Assembly: GCF_004355225.1 (NCBI RefSeq)
Contig: NZ_CP037933.1
Span: forward strand, 2,046,001 to 2,110,000
Direction: 5' to 3'
Origin: Flavobacterium nackdongense
GTDB lineage: Bacteria; Bacteroidota; Bacteroidia; Flavobacteriales; Flavobacteriaceae
DNA: 64,000 nt
Part shown: one piece after another, positions 55,315 to 64,000 of the stretch
Position numbering within the stretch: the stretch's first letter is position 1
Layout: each line of letters opens with the position of its first letter
Notes under the pieces: generated by a model
Databases searched by the model: none
Told to the model about the DNA's origin: nothing
The model's input: only the letters and a program-made list of their open reading frames with translations
Position numbers and translations under genes: made by a program

Positions 55315-56967
55315 ATGAAAAAATCAATTCTACTTTTAATAGCCATTGTATCGCTATTTTTCTCCAGTTGTTCCTCAACAAAAACAGCGCAGACAACCCC
55401 AAAAACTCCTTTTGTTTGGGAAAGTGCCAATGTGTATTTTCTTTTAATCGACCGATTTAACAACGGAGACAAAAGCAACGACCAAACTTATAACCGAAAC
55501 AAACCAACTGCAAAATTACGAGGTTTTGAAGGCGGCGATATTCGAGGCGTAATTCAAAAATTGGATGAAGGCTACTTCGAAAAACTAGGGATAACTGCCA
55601 TTTGGATGACACCGGTTGTAGAACAAATTCACGATGGCGTCGATGAAGGAACGGGTTTTACCTATGGTTTTCACGGGTATTGGACAAGAGATTGGACCAC
55701 TTTGGACCCGAGTTTTGGAAACAAAAAAGATTTGGCTGAATTGGTTCAAAAAGCACACGCCAAAGGAATTCGCATTTTGTTGGATGCCGTAATTAATCAT
55801 ACTGGGCCTGTTACTGCTGAAGATTCCGTTTATCCGAATGATTGGGTTCGAACTTCACCAAAATGCACCTATAAATCCTACGACACCTATATTAATTGTA
55901 CTCTAGTAGAAAATCTTCCCGACGTAAAAACTGAAAGCAATAAAGCCGTAGCTTTGCCCCCTTTCTTGATCGAAAAATGGAAAAAAGAAGGCCGTTACGA
56001 ACAAGAAATTGCCGAATTGGATGCCTTTTTTGCCAAAACAGCTTATCCACGCGCACCCAAATATTACATTATGAAATGGCTGTCGGATTACATCACCGAT
56101 TATGGAATTGATGGCTATCGGGTAGATACCGCCAAACACACCTATGAAGATGTTTGGGCCGATTTCAAGAAAGTTTGTGATGCCGCCTTTGCCGATTTCA
56201 AAAAAAATAATCCAAGTAAAGTATTGGACAACAATCCGTTTTTTACGGTTGGCGAAGTCTATGGCTACAACATTGGAGCCAAAAAACAATTCGATTTTGG
56301 GGATAAAAAAGTCAACTATTTTGAAAATGGTTTTTCTGGTTTAATCAATTTTGACTTTAGAAACGAAGCCAAAATGAATTACGAACCTTTGTTTTCTAAA
56401 TACAACACCATTCTTCAAAATGACTTGAAAGGAAACACAGTGATGAACTATGTTTCCTCGCACGACGACAGTTATCCGTATGACAAGAAAAGAGAAAAAA
56501 CAATCGAAAGCGGCACAAAATTATTGCTTGCCCCAGGAATTTCGCAAGTATATTATGGTGACGAAAGCGCTCGTTCGTTAGACATTCCGGGAACTACAGG
56601 CGATGCGACTTTGCGTTCGATGATGAATTGGGAGGACATAAAATCCAATCCCGAAACTCAAAAAGTGCTTTTGCATTGGCAAAAACTGGGCAATTTCAGG
56701 AAAAACCATCCAGCCATTGGAGCAGGAATTCACCAAGAAATTTCGGCAAGTCCTTATGTTTTTAGCCGAACTTTTACCAAAGACAATTTCACTGACAATG
56801 TTATTGTTGGTTTGGATTTGGCAAAAGGACCAAAAGAAATTTCAGTTGGCACCATTTTCGAAAACGGAACCAAATTAACCGATGCTTATTCCGGAAAAAA
56901 AGTGGCGGTTTCGAATGGAAAAGTTAGTGTCGACACCGAATTTGATATTGTTTTATTGGAAAAATAA
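55315..56967 (+). CDS. GH13 alpha-amylase lipoprotein
   Basis: A 550-residue lipoprotein (lipobox FSSC, C19). The GH13 barrel starts soon after (VYFLLIDRFNNGDKSND, about 43-60). Catalytic residues are D271 in DGYRVDTAKHT, E314 in FTVGEVYG and D384 in VSSHDDSYP. The C-terminal beta domain is short (residues 465-550). It is either on the cell surface or in the periplasm; the SS after the cysteine does not decide. In Sus systems the surface lipoprotein amylase SusG has a similar job, but SusG has an inserted CBM58 that is missing here. It is the last gene of the plus arm, ending in a bidirectional terminator. Confidence 0.9.
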   Translation: MKKSILLLIAIVSLFFSSCSSTKTAQTTPKTPFVWESANVYFLLIDRFNNGDKSNDQTYNRNKPTAKLRGFEGGDIRGVIQKLDEGYFEKLGITAIWMTPVVEQIHDGVDEGTGFTYGFHGYWTRDWTTLDPSFGNKKDLAELVQKAHAKGIRILLDAVINHTGPVTAEDSVYPNDWVRTSPKCTYKSYDTYINCTLVENLPDVKTESNKAVALPPFLIEKWKKEGRYEQEIAELDAFFAKTAYPRAPKYYIMKWLSDYITDYGIDGYRVDTAKHTYEDVWADFKKVCDAAFADFKKNNPSKVLDNNPFFTVGEVYGYNIGAKKQFDFGDKKVNYFENGFSGLINFDFRNEAKMNYEPLFSKYNTILQNDLKGNTVMNYVSSHDDSYPYDKKREKTIESGTKLLLAPGISQVYYGDESARSLDIPGTTGDATLRSMMNWEDIKSNPETQKVLLHWQKLGNFRKNHPAIGAGIHQEISASPYVFSRTFTKDNFTDNVIVGLDLAKGPKEISVGTIFENGTKLTDAYSGKKVAVSNGKVSVDTEFDIVLLEK

Positions 56968-56990
56968 TAACCCCAAATTCCTATTCTATA

Positions 56991-57033
56991 AAATAAAACG
57001 AGGTTTTCTGAATAAGAAAACCTCGTTTTATTT
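56991..57033. terminator. Bidirectional terminator between the amylase and the M16 peptidase
   Basis: A 19-bp perfect stem (aaataaaacgaggttttct, 56991-57009; reverse complement 57015-57033) with a 5-base loop, with A and T tails on both sides, sits between the convergent genes. Confidence 0.85.
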
Positions 57034-57045
57034 GTTGTAAAAAGT

Positions 57046-59757
57046 TTATTTTTTGGTAAAATCCCCCGCATAAATCAGGACAAACTTTTGCTTGTCAAAA
57101 TACTTTTTCATCGCTGCATTTACCTTTGCCACATCCAAAGCTTTTACTCTGTCTTCGTAATCAGCATAGGTTTTAAATGTTTTATTCTGATCTAAATATT
57201 CTCTAAGTTGTTGTGCTAAAAATTCATCGGTACCAAGTGATGTTTGACGTTGTTGTAGCCACGATTTTAAAGAAGCGTCAAATTCTTCTTTTGTAAAACC
57301 TTTATCTAGCGCTTTTTGAATTTCATCTCGCAACGCATTGTCCAATTTCTCCTTATACAACGGATTAAAGAAAGCATAAACGCCCCAATCTCCCGTTTTA
57401 TCAATTCCATTACCGGATGCAAAAGAACCCGCACCATAGCTCATTCCTTCCACCTCTCGCAAACGCTCTGGTATTCTAGAAGACAGAAAAGCACCTCCAC
57501 CTAACATTTCATTGGCCATATCAACAGCTGGGTAATCCGGTTCATTCATACCAATATTCAAATTGATTTTCCCTAATACAAAAGCATTGGTTTTATCGTT
57601 TACCTGAATAGTGTTATTGTACGCCTTAACTTCAAAATATTGAGTTGGAATTCTAGTATACCCTATTTTAGCGTTCCAATTATCTAATGTTTTTGCCATA
57701 AACGTTTTTATGCTTTTCTTTTCGATTCCTCCCACAAATGCAATTTTACTGTTACTGCCATTGTAAAAATCTGTATAATATTTTTTCAAATCTTCTAAAG
57801 TGATTTTATTTAATTCCGCTATTTTTTCATCAGAAGTTTGGGAATAGTAAGGATGAGATTTTGGATATAAGGCTGTTTTCTTATCGACTGCTTCGCCTGC
57901 TAATGCCCCAGGTTCGCTTTTATTTGCCTCCAATCCGCTTTTCATTTCTAATTTCATCTTTTCAAATTCGGAGGCGTCGAAAATTGGATTTCTCAAAATG
58001 TCGTTTAGCAGCACTAAAGCATTATTTAAATTAGTTTTATCAGTACTTACATCAAAATACAATCCATCGACATTTCCTTGGAAATTAATATTAGTTTTGA
58101 ATTGATCTAATTGATCGTTAATGTCTTTTTTACTTCTAGTTTTAGTTCCTAATTTCAACATTTTTGCAGTTAAATTAGCAATTAAATTTTTGCCTTCTAA
58201 TGATTTTTCGTCTCCCATTCGCAGTAAAAATCGGGCCTCGATTTTGTCTCCTTTTGATGGTTTCTCCAGCAGTGAATATTTTCCGCCCGAAGCTAATTGT
58301 CCCGTTTCGGTTGTTTTTAAAATATTAGCCACTGAACTTTCAAAAGTGGCCTTGTTTGCCTCTAACGCTTTTCCTTTATATCCATTTGTCAACGTTGCAA
58401 TATCAGGTGTTTCGCTTACTTTTACGCGCTCTGTATTATTTTCTGGAATAAACCTTCCCCAGGTCCTATTGCTTTGCAAATAATATTTTTTAGCCACATT
58501 TTGGATATCGGCAAGCGTCAATTTTTCAATATTATCTCTATCCATAAAGAACAATCGCCAGTCGCCTGCTCCAATATTTTCTGTTAATGCAATGGATAAA
58601 TCGATTGTTTTATTATAGGTGTTTTCAAATTGTTTTAACAATTCATTTTTGGCTCTTTTCAAATCATCTTCGGTAAAAGTCATTTTTGGCACCGCATTCA
58701 TTGTTTGCAGAAAAGCCTCTTGAGTTATTTTTAGGTCTTTGTCTTTTGGAATGTCACAAGCAAAATAACTTAACCCTGGATCTTTTAGTGTAATGCTATA
58801 CCCGTAAACATTAGTTGCCAATTTTGTATCGATCAAAGCTTTGTACAAAGCCCCAGAAGGATTGTTGGTCAGAATCGAAATCAAAGCACTGTTTGCAGCA
58901 TACTCCTTATCCGAAAAACCAGGAATATGATACCCCATTGCCACATATTGTATATCCCCATTTCTTTTTAATTCGACAAAACGCTCTCCATCTTGCGGTG
59001 GCTCAACAGTATAGGTTTGTTCAATAATATGTTTTGATTTTGGAATTATGGCAAAATATTTTGAAATTAATTCTAAAGTTTTGTTTTCATCAAATTTACC
59101 ACCAACAATTAGGGTTGCATTATTGGGCTGATAATATTTTTTGTAGAAATTATTTAAAGAGCTTTCTTTTACTCTTTCAATATCTTCCCTACTTCCAATG
59201 GGATTCTTCCCGTAATTGTGCCAAAGATAAGCTGAAGAAAACACCCTTTCCCGAAGAATCCCTGATGGATCATTTTCTCTTATTTCAAACTCATTTCGAA
59301 CAACTGAAAACTCTGTATTTAAATCTGATTGCAAATTAGCCGAAGTTACCATCCGGTCCGCTTCCATTTCTAGAGCCCAATTCAAATTTTCATCCGTAGC
59401 AGGAAGAATTTCATAATAATTAGTTCTGTCATACCAAGTCGTCCCGTTGGCCCAAGCGCCTTTATCTGCGATAGCTTTTTTTATTTCACTGAACTTCGAA
59501 GAACGTTTAAAAAGCATATGTTCTAATAAATGTGCCATTCCGGTTTCGCCGTAACCCTCGTGTCTTGAACCCACATTATACACAATATTGACAACCACAT
59601 TGGATTGTGCTGCATCAGGAATCAAAAGAATTTTAAGGCCGTTGGGCAAATTATACTCTTTAATCCCTTCGACTGAAGTGACAAATTTTGGTGCTTGCGC
59701 AAAACTTGAACTTACCAACATACCTGTTAATAAGAAAGCTAAAATGGTCTTTTGCAT
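57046..59757 (-). CDS. M16-family zinc metalloprotease (pitrilysin/insulinase type), exported
   Basis: A 903-residue exported protease. Signal peptide 1-20 (SSFAQ). Two M16 halves are joined in one chain. The first half is active: inverted zinc motif HLLEH at 76-80, with the downstream Glu in SVVRNEFEIRE. The second half (from about 480) lacks HxxEH and has the conserved GGGAFLSSRIPERLRE. Two-half periplasmic M16 enzymes of this size degrade peptides. It stands alone with no co-transcribed neighbour. Confidence 0.92.
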   Translation of the reverse strand: MQKTILAFLLTGMLVSSSFAQAPKFVTSVEGIKEYNLPNGLKILLIPDAAQSNVVVNIVYNVGSRHEGYGETGMAHLLEHMLFKRSSKFSEIKKAIADKGAWANGTTWYDRTNYYEILPATDENLNWALEMEADRMVTSANLQSDLNTEFSVVRNEFEIRENDPSGILRERVFSSAYLWHNYGKNPIGSREDIERVKESSLNNFYKKYYQPNNATLIVGGKFDENKTLELISKYFAIIPKSKHIIEQTYTVEPPQDGERFVELKRNGDIQYVAMGYHIPGFSDKEYAANSALISILTNNPSGALYKALIDTKLATNVYGYSITLKDPGLSYFACDIPKDKDLKITQEAFLQTMNAVPKMTFTEDDLKRAKNELLKQFENTYNKTIDLSIALTENIGAGDWRLFFMDRDNIEKLTLADIQNVAKKYYLQSNRTWGRFIPENNTERVKVSETPDIATLTNGYKGKALEANKATFESSVANILKTTETGQLASGGKYSLLEKPSKGDKIEARFLLRMGDEKSLEGKNLIANLTAKMLKLGTKTRSKKDINDQLDQFKTNINFQGNVDGLYFDVSTDKTNLNNALVLLNDILRNPIFDASEFEKMKLEMKSGLEANKSEPGALAGEAVDKKTALYPKSHPYYSQTSDEKIAELNKITLEDLKKYYTDFYNGSNSKIAFVGGIEKKSIKTFMAKTLDNWNAKIGYTRIPTQYFEVKAYNNTIQVNDKTNAFVLGKINLNIGMNEPDYPAVDMANEMLGGGAFLSSRIPERLREVEGMSYGAGSFASGNGIDKTGDWGVYAFFNPLYKEKLDNALRDEIQKALDKGFTKEEFDASLKSWLQQRQTSLGTDEFLAQQLREYLDQNKTFKTYADYEDRVKALDVAKVNAAMKKYFDKQKFVLIYAGDFTKK

Positions 59758-59911
59758 AGATGTAATTTTTAAATTTATACTCTGATTTAAAAAAATAGTA
59801 AGGTAAATATCGGGTATTTTTTAAGTAACCATCTCGTTTTTAAGAAAAAATATACATTTAAATAGCTTAAATTGAATAATTTGCAGTTTTTTGCATCCAA
59901 AAACTAGTACA

Positions 59912-60571
59912 ATGAAGAGAATTGGACATCGCGGTGCCAAAGGACACGAACCAGAAAACACCATAATTTCTTTCCAAAAAGCGATTAATTTAAATGTTGA
60001 TGGCATCGAACTCGACGTGCATTTGAGTTCAGATGATCAAATAATGGTGATTCACGACGAAACCATCGATAGAACAACCAACGGAAAAGGATTTGTCAAA
60101 AATTTTACTTCTTCACAATTAAAAGAATTAGAAATACCAACATTGACCGAAGTTTTAGACTTGGTTCATCGCAGCTGTTTTGTCAACATTGAACTTAAAG
60201 GAATTGGGACCGCAAAACCCGTGGTTGACTTAATCTCAGATTATATTTTAAAGAAAAATTGGGAATACATTGACTTTTTGGTTTCCAGTTTTGATTGGAA
60301 AATGCTGGAAGAAGTTCAGTTGTTGCAACCCAAAATTCGAATTGGAGTTTTAACCGAAGCATCTGTTGAAGAAGCTTTGGCTTTCGCCAAAAAAATAAAA
60401 GCATTTTCCATTCATCCCAATTTTAGATTGCTAACCAAAGAAAACGTAGCTTTGATGCAAGAAAATGGCTTTGAAGTTTTCACTTGGACAGTGAATTCAA
60501 CTGATGACATTCAAAAAATAAAATCATTTAAGGTAAGCGGAATTATTTCGGATTTCCCAGATAGAATTTAA
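59912..60571 (+). CDS. Glycerophosphodiester phosphodiesterase (GDPD family)
   Basis: A 219-residue cytosolic enzyme that releases glycerol 3-phosphate from glycerophosphodiesters. The catalytic start IGHRGAKGHEPENT includes the HR...EPENT pair. Further on are DGIELDVHLSSDDQIMVIHD with the metal ligands and the second His, and FTWTVNSTDDI. The start at 59912 (MKRIGHRG) is the family norm; a TTG seven codons upstream is unnecessary. Confidence 0.92.
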   Translation: MKRIGHRGAKGHEPENTIISFQKAINLNVDGIELDVHLSSDDQIMVIHDETIDRTTNGKGFVKNFTSSQLKELEIPTLTEVLDLVHRSCFVNIELKGIGTAKPVVDLISDYILKKNWEYIDFLVSSFDWKMLEEVQLLQPKIRIGVLTEASVEEALAFAKKIKAFSIHPNFRLLTKENVALMQENGFEVFTWTVNSTDDIQKIKSFKVSGIISDFPDRI

Positions 60572-60573
60572 TT

Positions 60574-60640
60574 TGAAACCATTAAGTTCATAAAGAAAAT
60601 TAAGAATTGTAGACAATTTAATTTTAATGGTTTGAAAAAA
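60574..60640. repeat. Palindromic 'gaaaccattaag...ttaatggttt' repeat, left of the GxxExxY gene
   Basis: gaaaccattaagttcataaagaaaattaag and tttaattttaatggtttg form an imperfect inverted repeat just after the GDPD stop. Related half units flank the other side of the next gene. Confidence 0.55.
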
Positions 60641-60697
60641 AGAATATAATTTTACTAAACAATTAATTAAATTAAGTACTCACTAAATAATTGATTT

Positions 60698-61105
60698 ATG
60701 ACAAAAAAAGAAATAACACAATTGTCTTATGAAATTATTGGATTTGCTATAAAAGTTCATAAAAAACTTGGCCCCGGTTTGTTGGAAAAAATATATGAAG
60801 AATGCTTGAAATATGAACTTGAAAAAAATGGATACATTGTTAAACAACAAATTAATATTGATATTGACTACTATGATTTGGAGTTATCGAATCCATTGAG
60901 ATTAGATTTATTAGTAAATGACTGTGTCATAGTTGAATTGAAAACAGTAGAGAAATTCCATCCAATAGACGAGGCTAAACTATTAACCTATATGAAGTTA
61001 TTGAGCATTCCACAAGGATTACTAATTAATTTCAACACAACTAATATAACAAAATCTACAAAACCGTTAGTAAATGAATATTTTGCTAGACTGGCAGATG
61101 AATGA
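60698..61105 (+). CDS. GxxExxY protein, PD-(D/E)XK nuclease-like
   Basis: A 135-residue protein with the name-giving motif GLLEKIY (G27, E30, Y33). Residues LRLDLLVNDCVIVELKTVE show the D70...E80-x-K82 arrangement of the PD-(D/E)XK nuclease fold, to which this family has been assigned. The cellular function is unknown; such genes are scattered and often repeated in Bacteroidota genomes. It is bounded on both sides by palindromic repeats (60574-60640 and 61104-61345), which hints at a mobile or recombination-linked unit. Confidence 0.85.
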   Translation: MTKKEITQLSYEIIGFAIKVHKKLGPGLLEKIYEECLKYELEKNGYIVKQQINIDIDYYDLELSNPLRLDLLVNDCVIVELKTVEKFHPIDEAKLLTYMKLLSIPQGLLINFNTTNITKSTKPLVNEYFARLADE

Positions 61106-61345
61106 ACTTAATGAATCTTAATGGTTTAAAAAAATAGATGATATTTTGTTAGACAAAACATCAACCATTAAGTTCATAAAGAAAATTAAGAATTGTTGTT
61201 TTTTTGATCTTCTTTGTTTCGTAGTGATTTGAAGAAAAACGATTATCAAACTTTATTTTTTTATAACCGCAATGGTTTAAAAAGATTTCACGCCAAAACA
61301 TAAAAAATCAACTTAATAAATCTTAATGACCTTAATGGTTTAAAA
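61104..61345. repeat. Cluster of 'cttaatggtttaaaaa' and 'ccattaagttcataaag' half units
   Basis: The 249-base gap holds gaacttaatgaatcttaatggtttaaaaaaa (61103-61133), then ccattaagttcataaagaaaattaagaattg (about 61163-61194), which repeats the 60578-60609 unit almost exactly, then gcaatggtttaaaaaga (61269-61286) and a final cttaatggtttaaaaagaag (61331-61350) just before the ATG of the flavoprotein gene. Confidence 0.55.
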
Positions 61346-61353
61346 AGAAGAAT

Positions 61354-62562
61354 ATGAACCAAAATTTTGACATAATCATTGTAGGCGGTGGCGCAGCAGG
61401 ATTTTTTACGGCTATTAATATTGTAGAAAAAAATCCGAACCTAAAAGTTGCCATTCTTGAACGCGGAAACGAAGTATTATCTAAAGTCAGAATTTCTGGC
61501 GGAGGAAGATGCAACGTGACGCACGCCTGTTTTGAACCCAACGAATTAGTGAAATTTTATCCTCGTGGCGAGAAAGAATTGCGCGGTCCTTTCCATCAAT
61601 TTTGCTCAGGCGATACGGTGGAATGGTTCAGCAATCACGGTGTGGAACTTAAAATTGAGGATGATGGCCGTATGTTTCCAGTCTCGAATTCTTCGCAAAC
61701 CATTATTGATTGTTTCATTCAAGCGACTCAAAAACTCGGAATTGCAGTTTTGACGGGGCAAAGCGTGCAATCAATTTTCAAAAAAGACAACTTCTGGAAA
61801 ATTGAAACTCCAAACGAAAATTATATTACCGAAAAACTAATTCTCGCTACGGGAAGCAACCCGAAAATATGGGAAATGTTGCAAACTTTTGGTCACGCCA
61901 TCGTGAATCCCGTTCCTTCTTTATTTACGTTTAACATCAAAGACCCAAGAATAAAGGAATTACCGGGAGTTTCGGCTCAGGTTTCGGTAAAAGTAAAAGA
62001 CACCAAATTGACCTCAACCGGTCCTTTGCTCATCACGCATTGGGGTATGAGCGGTCCAGCGATTTTGAAATTATCGGCTTGGGGCGCACGGATATTATTC
62101 GAAAAGAATTACCAGTTTACCATTTTCGTCAATTGGCTGAATGAAATTGACACCGATGATGCCGAAAAAATCCTAAAAGAGTTGAAACAGGAGCACGCCA
62201 AAAAAGCGGCTTCCAAGAAATCCCCATTCGGATTGTCCGATCGACTTTGGGAAAGTCTGGTTTTGGCTTCGAATATTTCTGATGATACCAAATGGGCTGA
62301 TTTGTCTAAAATCCAACTGCAAAACTTGGCCAATCAACTGACAAATTCTAGTTTTCAAGTCAATGGAAAAAGCACATTTAAAGAAGAATTTGTCACTGCA
62401 GGCGGCATCGATTTGAAGGAAATCAACTTCAAGACGATGGAAAGCAAACTCCACGAAAACCTCTATTTTGCAGGAGAAATTGTAAATATTGACGCAGTGA
62501 CTGGAGGATTTAACTTTCAGAATGCTTGGACAAGTGGTTTTATTGTAGCAAATGCCATCTAA
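61354..62562 (+). CDS. NAD(P)/FAD-dependent oxidoreductase, BaiN/HI0933 family
   Basis: A 402-residue flavoprotein. FAD-binding GGGAAGFFTAINI is at residues 9-21, followed by the family motif KVRISGGGRCNVTHA, the middle insertion domain (about 190-340) and the C-terminal FAGEIVNIDAVTGGFNFQNA. The family includes BaiN, a bile-acid-modifying reductase, but most members have no known substrate, so no pathway is claimed. Palindromic half units form its leader. Confidence 0.9.
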   Translation: MNQNFDIIIVGGGAAGFFTAINIVEKNPNLKVAILERGNEVLSKVRISGGGRCNVTHACFEPNELVKFYPRGEKELRGPFHQFCSGDTVEWFSNHGVELKIEDDGRMFPVSNSSQTIIDCFIQATQKLGIAVLTGQSVQSIFKKDNFWKIETPNENYITEKLILATGSNPKIWEMLQTFGHAIVNPVPSLFTFNIKDPRIKELPGVSAQVSVKVKDTKLTSTGPLLITHWGMSGPAILKLSAWGARILFEKNYQFTIFVNWLNEIDTDDAEKILKELKQEHAKKAASKKSPFGLSDRLWESLVLASNISDDTKWADLSKIQLQNLANQLTNSSFQVNGKSTFKEEFVTAGGIDLKEINFKTMESKLHENLYFAGEIVNIDAVTGGFNFQNAWTSGFIVANAI

Positions 62563-62610
62563 CGACATCACATCATCTCTATTTTAGAATTAGAATAAAA
62601 CAGGACTTTT

Positions 62611-63045
62611 CTATCGGTTCATATTTTGCATTTCGTAAATGAAAGTATCCAAATCAACTTTTTTATCTACTAATGCCAATGCTTTACTAACAATATAATT
62701 GACATTACCCGCAGTAAAACCAAGAGCTACGGCAAATTTCCGTAAAAGAGTTTCTTGCTTGTCCCCCAGATGATGATCGTGGTGCACCACTCTGGATATA
62801 TTGTATAAATTCTCGAGTCTTTCTACGTATAAATAAGGAGGATTTAAAGGATATTTTAGTGGGTTTTTTAAAATCTCTTTATATTCTTCCTCTGAAATAT
62901 CCAGTTTTACGGCTAATTTGTCTAAAAACTTTTTTTCGTCAGGATCAAATTTCCCACCGTCTGCATACAACACCCTAACTGCCGCGGAAAAACGACCTTT
63001 GATTCGGTGTTTGAATTCGCTATCAAATAATTGTGCTATTGACAT
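62611..63045 (-). CDS. TerB-like (tellurite-resistance fold) protein
   Basis: A 144-residue protein from the ATG at 63045 (MSIAQLFDSEFKHRIKG); a longer frame to 63108 starts in an AT-rich leader. It resembles the TerB/DjlA all-helical fold, with AVRVLYADGGKFDPDEKKFL as the metal-binding acidic stretch. A role in tellurite resistance is not implied by the fold. It converges on the flavoprotein gene. Confidence 0.7.
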   Translation of the reverse strand: MSIAQLFDSEFKHRIKGRFSAAVRVLYADGGKFDPDEKKFLDKLAVKLDISEEEYKEILKNPLKYPLNPPYLYVERLENLYNISRVVHHDHHLGDKQETLLRKFAVALGFTAGNVNYIVSKALALVDKKVDLDTFIYEMQNMNR

Positions 63046-63208
63046 AATACTAAGTTTTAAATTGCCATATAAAGATACAACATATTTTCGATATTTTTCA
63101 ATTATCAAATGTCATTATTTTGGCCTCTATTTCTTGGTTTGAATAAAATAAATGATGTCACAATAGGCTTTTAACAGTATCAAATAAAACTAATTTCAAA
63201 ATAAATTG

Positions 63209-63216
63209 TAAGTTTG
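63209..63216 (+). promoter_or_regulatory. -7 promoter element (TAAGTTTG) of the HupE-like gene
   Basis: TAAGTTTG matches TAnnTTTG 30 bases before the ATG at 63246. A weak -33 (TTTC, 63193-63196) lies upstream, but the spacing is short. Confidence 0.4.
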
Positions 63217-63245
63217 ACAACCCCTAATCTATTAAACCATTTATA

Positions 63246-63839
63246 ATGTCAGAATTTTGGATTTTTTTTGAGAAAGGTTTAAGACATATTTTAAACCTTT
63301 ATGCTTACGATCACATTTTATTTTTAATAGCATTGACAATTCCTTACGCCTTCAAAGATTGGAAAAGATTGCTGATTTTAGTCACAATCTTCACCATTGG
63401 ACACACATTGGCATTGCTGTTATCGGTTTTTGGAGTGGTCATTATCAAAGTCAATTTGGTCGAATTTTTAATACCAATAACGATTCTTATTGTTGCTTTT
63501 TTCAATCTTTTCACAGCTGGAAAATCGTCCAAACAAGAAAGCATCAGTGTCATTGGATTTGTAACTTTATTTTTCGGAATTGTACACGGATTGGGTTTTG
63601 CAGGCTATTTCAAGACCTTGGTAGGAGGTTCAGCAAATTCTAAACTATTACCTTTATCCGAGTTTTCTTTGGGAATCGAATCTTCTCAAATTATTGTAGT
63701 TTTTATGGTGCTGATACTTTCTTATATTGTCCAAACGGTCTTCCGCTTTTCAAAACGAGATTGGACCTTAGTGATGTCGGCTTTTGTAATTGGAGTGGTT
63801 TTGCCAATGATTATCCAAAGTGAAATTTGGAATAGATAA
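63246..63839 (+). CDS. HupE/UreJ-like membrane protein
   Basis: A 197-residue inner-membrane protein with six hydrophobic segments. The His and Asp residues in AYDHILFLIAL, FTIGHTLAL and GIVHGLGFAGYF are those expected for the HupE/UreJ metal-permease-like family (nickel or cobalt in characterised relatives). No hydrogenase or urease gene is near, so the substrate is open. The dCMP deaminase gene begins eight bases downstream. Confidence 0.85.
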   Translation: MSEFWIFFEKGLRHILNLYAYDHILFLIALTIPYAFKDWKRLLILVTIFTIGHTLALLLSVFGVVIIKVNLVEFLIPITILIVAFFNLFTAGKSSKQESISVIGFVTLFFGIVHGLGFAGYFKTLVGGSANSKLLPLSEFSLGIESSQIIVVFMVLILSYIVQTVFRFSKRDWTLVMSAFVIGVVLPMIIQSEIWNR

Positions 63840-63847
63840 ATTGAAAC

Positions 63848-64000
63848 ATGGAAAAGAAAAAATTAAATAAATACGACAAGGCCTATCTTCGAATTGCCAA
63901 AGAATGGAGCCTTTTGTCCTATTGCAAACGCAAACAAGTAGGCGCCATAATCGTTCGCGATAAAATGATTATTTCTGACGGATACAACGGAACACCTTCG
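63848..64000 (+). CDS. dCMP deaminase, N-terminal part
   Basis: An open frame of 51 codons runs off the right edge. The sequence YLRIAKEWSLLSYCKRKQVG followed by AIIVRDKMIISDGYNGTPS is the start of the deoxycytidylate deaminase family, which turns dCMP into dUMP for thymidylate synthesis. The zinc-binding HAE and PCxxC motifs would lie beyond the edge. Confidence 0.88.
   Translation, partial: MEKKKLNKYDKAYLRIAKEWSLLSYCKRKQVGAIIVRDKMIISDGYNGTPS

Overview
The window comes from an AT-rich genome that reads as a Flavobacterium-type member of the Bacteroidota. The signs are SusC/SusD outer-membrane pairs, C-terminal type IX secretion sorting domains, -7 promoter elements of the form TAnnTTTG, a S9B dipeptidyl peptidase beside POT peptide transporters, and the typical flavobacterial orders surE-lpxB-comEC and mreBCD-mrdA-rodA. 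I see no rRNA, tRNA, CRISPR array or complete insertion sequence.

Layout. 1-1.4 kb: 5' part of a class II HMG-CoA reductase and a ParE/RelE-type toxin-antitoxin pair. 1.6-9.4 kb: a peptide-use run of a dipeptidyl peptidase IV-like protease, three different POT-family transporters in tandem and a secreted thioredoxin-fold protein. 9.4-14 kb (minus): comEC, lpxB, a small membrane protein and surE. 14.2-17.3 kb: a tail-specific protease and a secreted non-specific nuclease. 17.4-18.0 kb: a lipoprotein orphan between imperfect inverted repeats. 18-25.2 kb (minus): rodA, mrdA, mreD, mreC, mreB and purH. 25.3-33 kb: a lone MacB/FtsX-type permease, pyruvate phosphate dikinase, an acetate transporter and acetyl-CoA synthetase, which together form an acetate/gluconeogenesis neighbourhood.

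33.7-57 kb is a starch/maltodextrin utilisation locus. The minus arm holds susC, susD, a susE-like lipoprotein, a T9SS-exported GH13 amylase and a SusF-like multi-repeat binding protein that also carries a T9SS tail. The divergent plus arm holds a LacI-family regulator, an SLC45-like sugar transporter, beta-phosphoglucomutase, a GH65 phosphorylase, a GH13 neopullulanase-like enzyme, a GH31 alpha-glucosidase and a lipoprotein GH13 amylase. The expected flow is surface capture and cleavage, outer-membrane import by SusCD, periplasmic trimming, inner-membrane import by the MFS carrier, then phosphorolysis by GH65 and conversion to glucose 6-phosphate by PgmB. The GH65 gene has an in-frame TAG that removes its last 130 codons. 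57-64 kb: an M16 protease, GDPD, a GxxExxY protein, a BaiN/HI0933-like flavoprotein, a TerB-like protein, a HupE/UreJ-like membrane protein and the 5' end of dCMP deaminase.

The least ordinary material is non-coding. A MITE-like element of about 200 bp is present in four copies at three loci, and two of these insertions carry clear 6-bp target duplications. A palindromic 'ccattaag...cttaatggttt' family is confined, as far as I can see, to 47-61 kb and repeatedly forms the leader of the downstream gene. A 16-bp sequence (one mismatch) is shared between the susC-lacI intergenic region and the promoter region of the SusF-like gene. No wholly new multi-gene system is evident.
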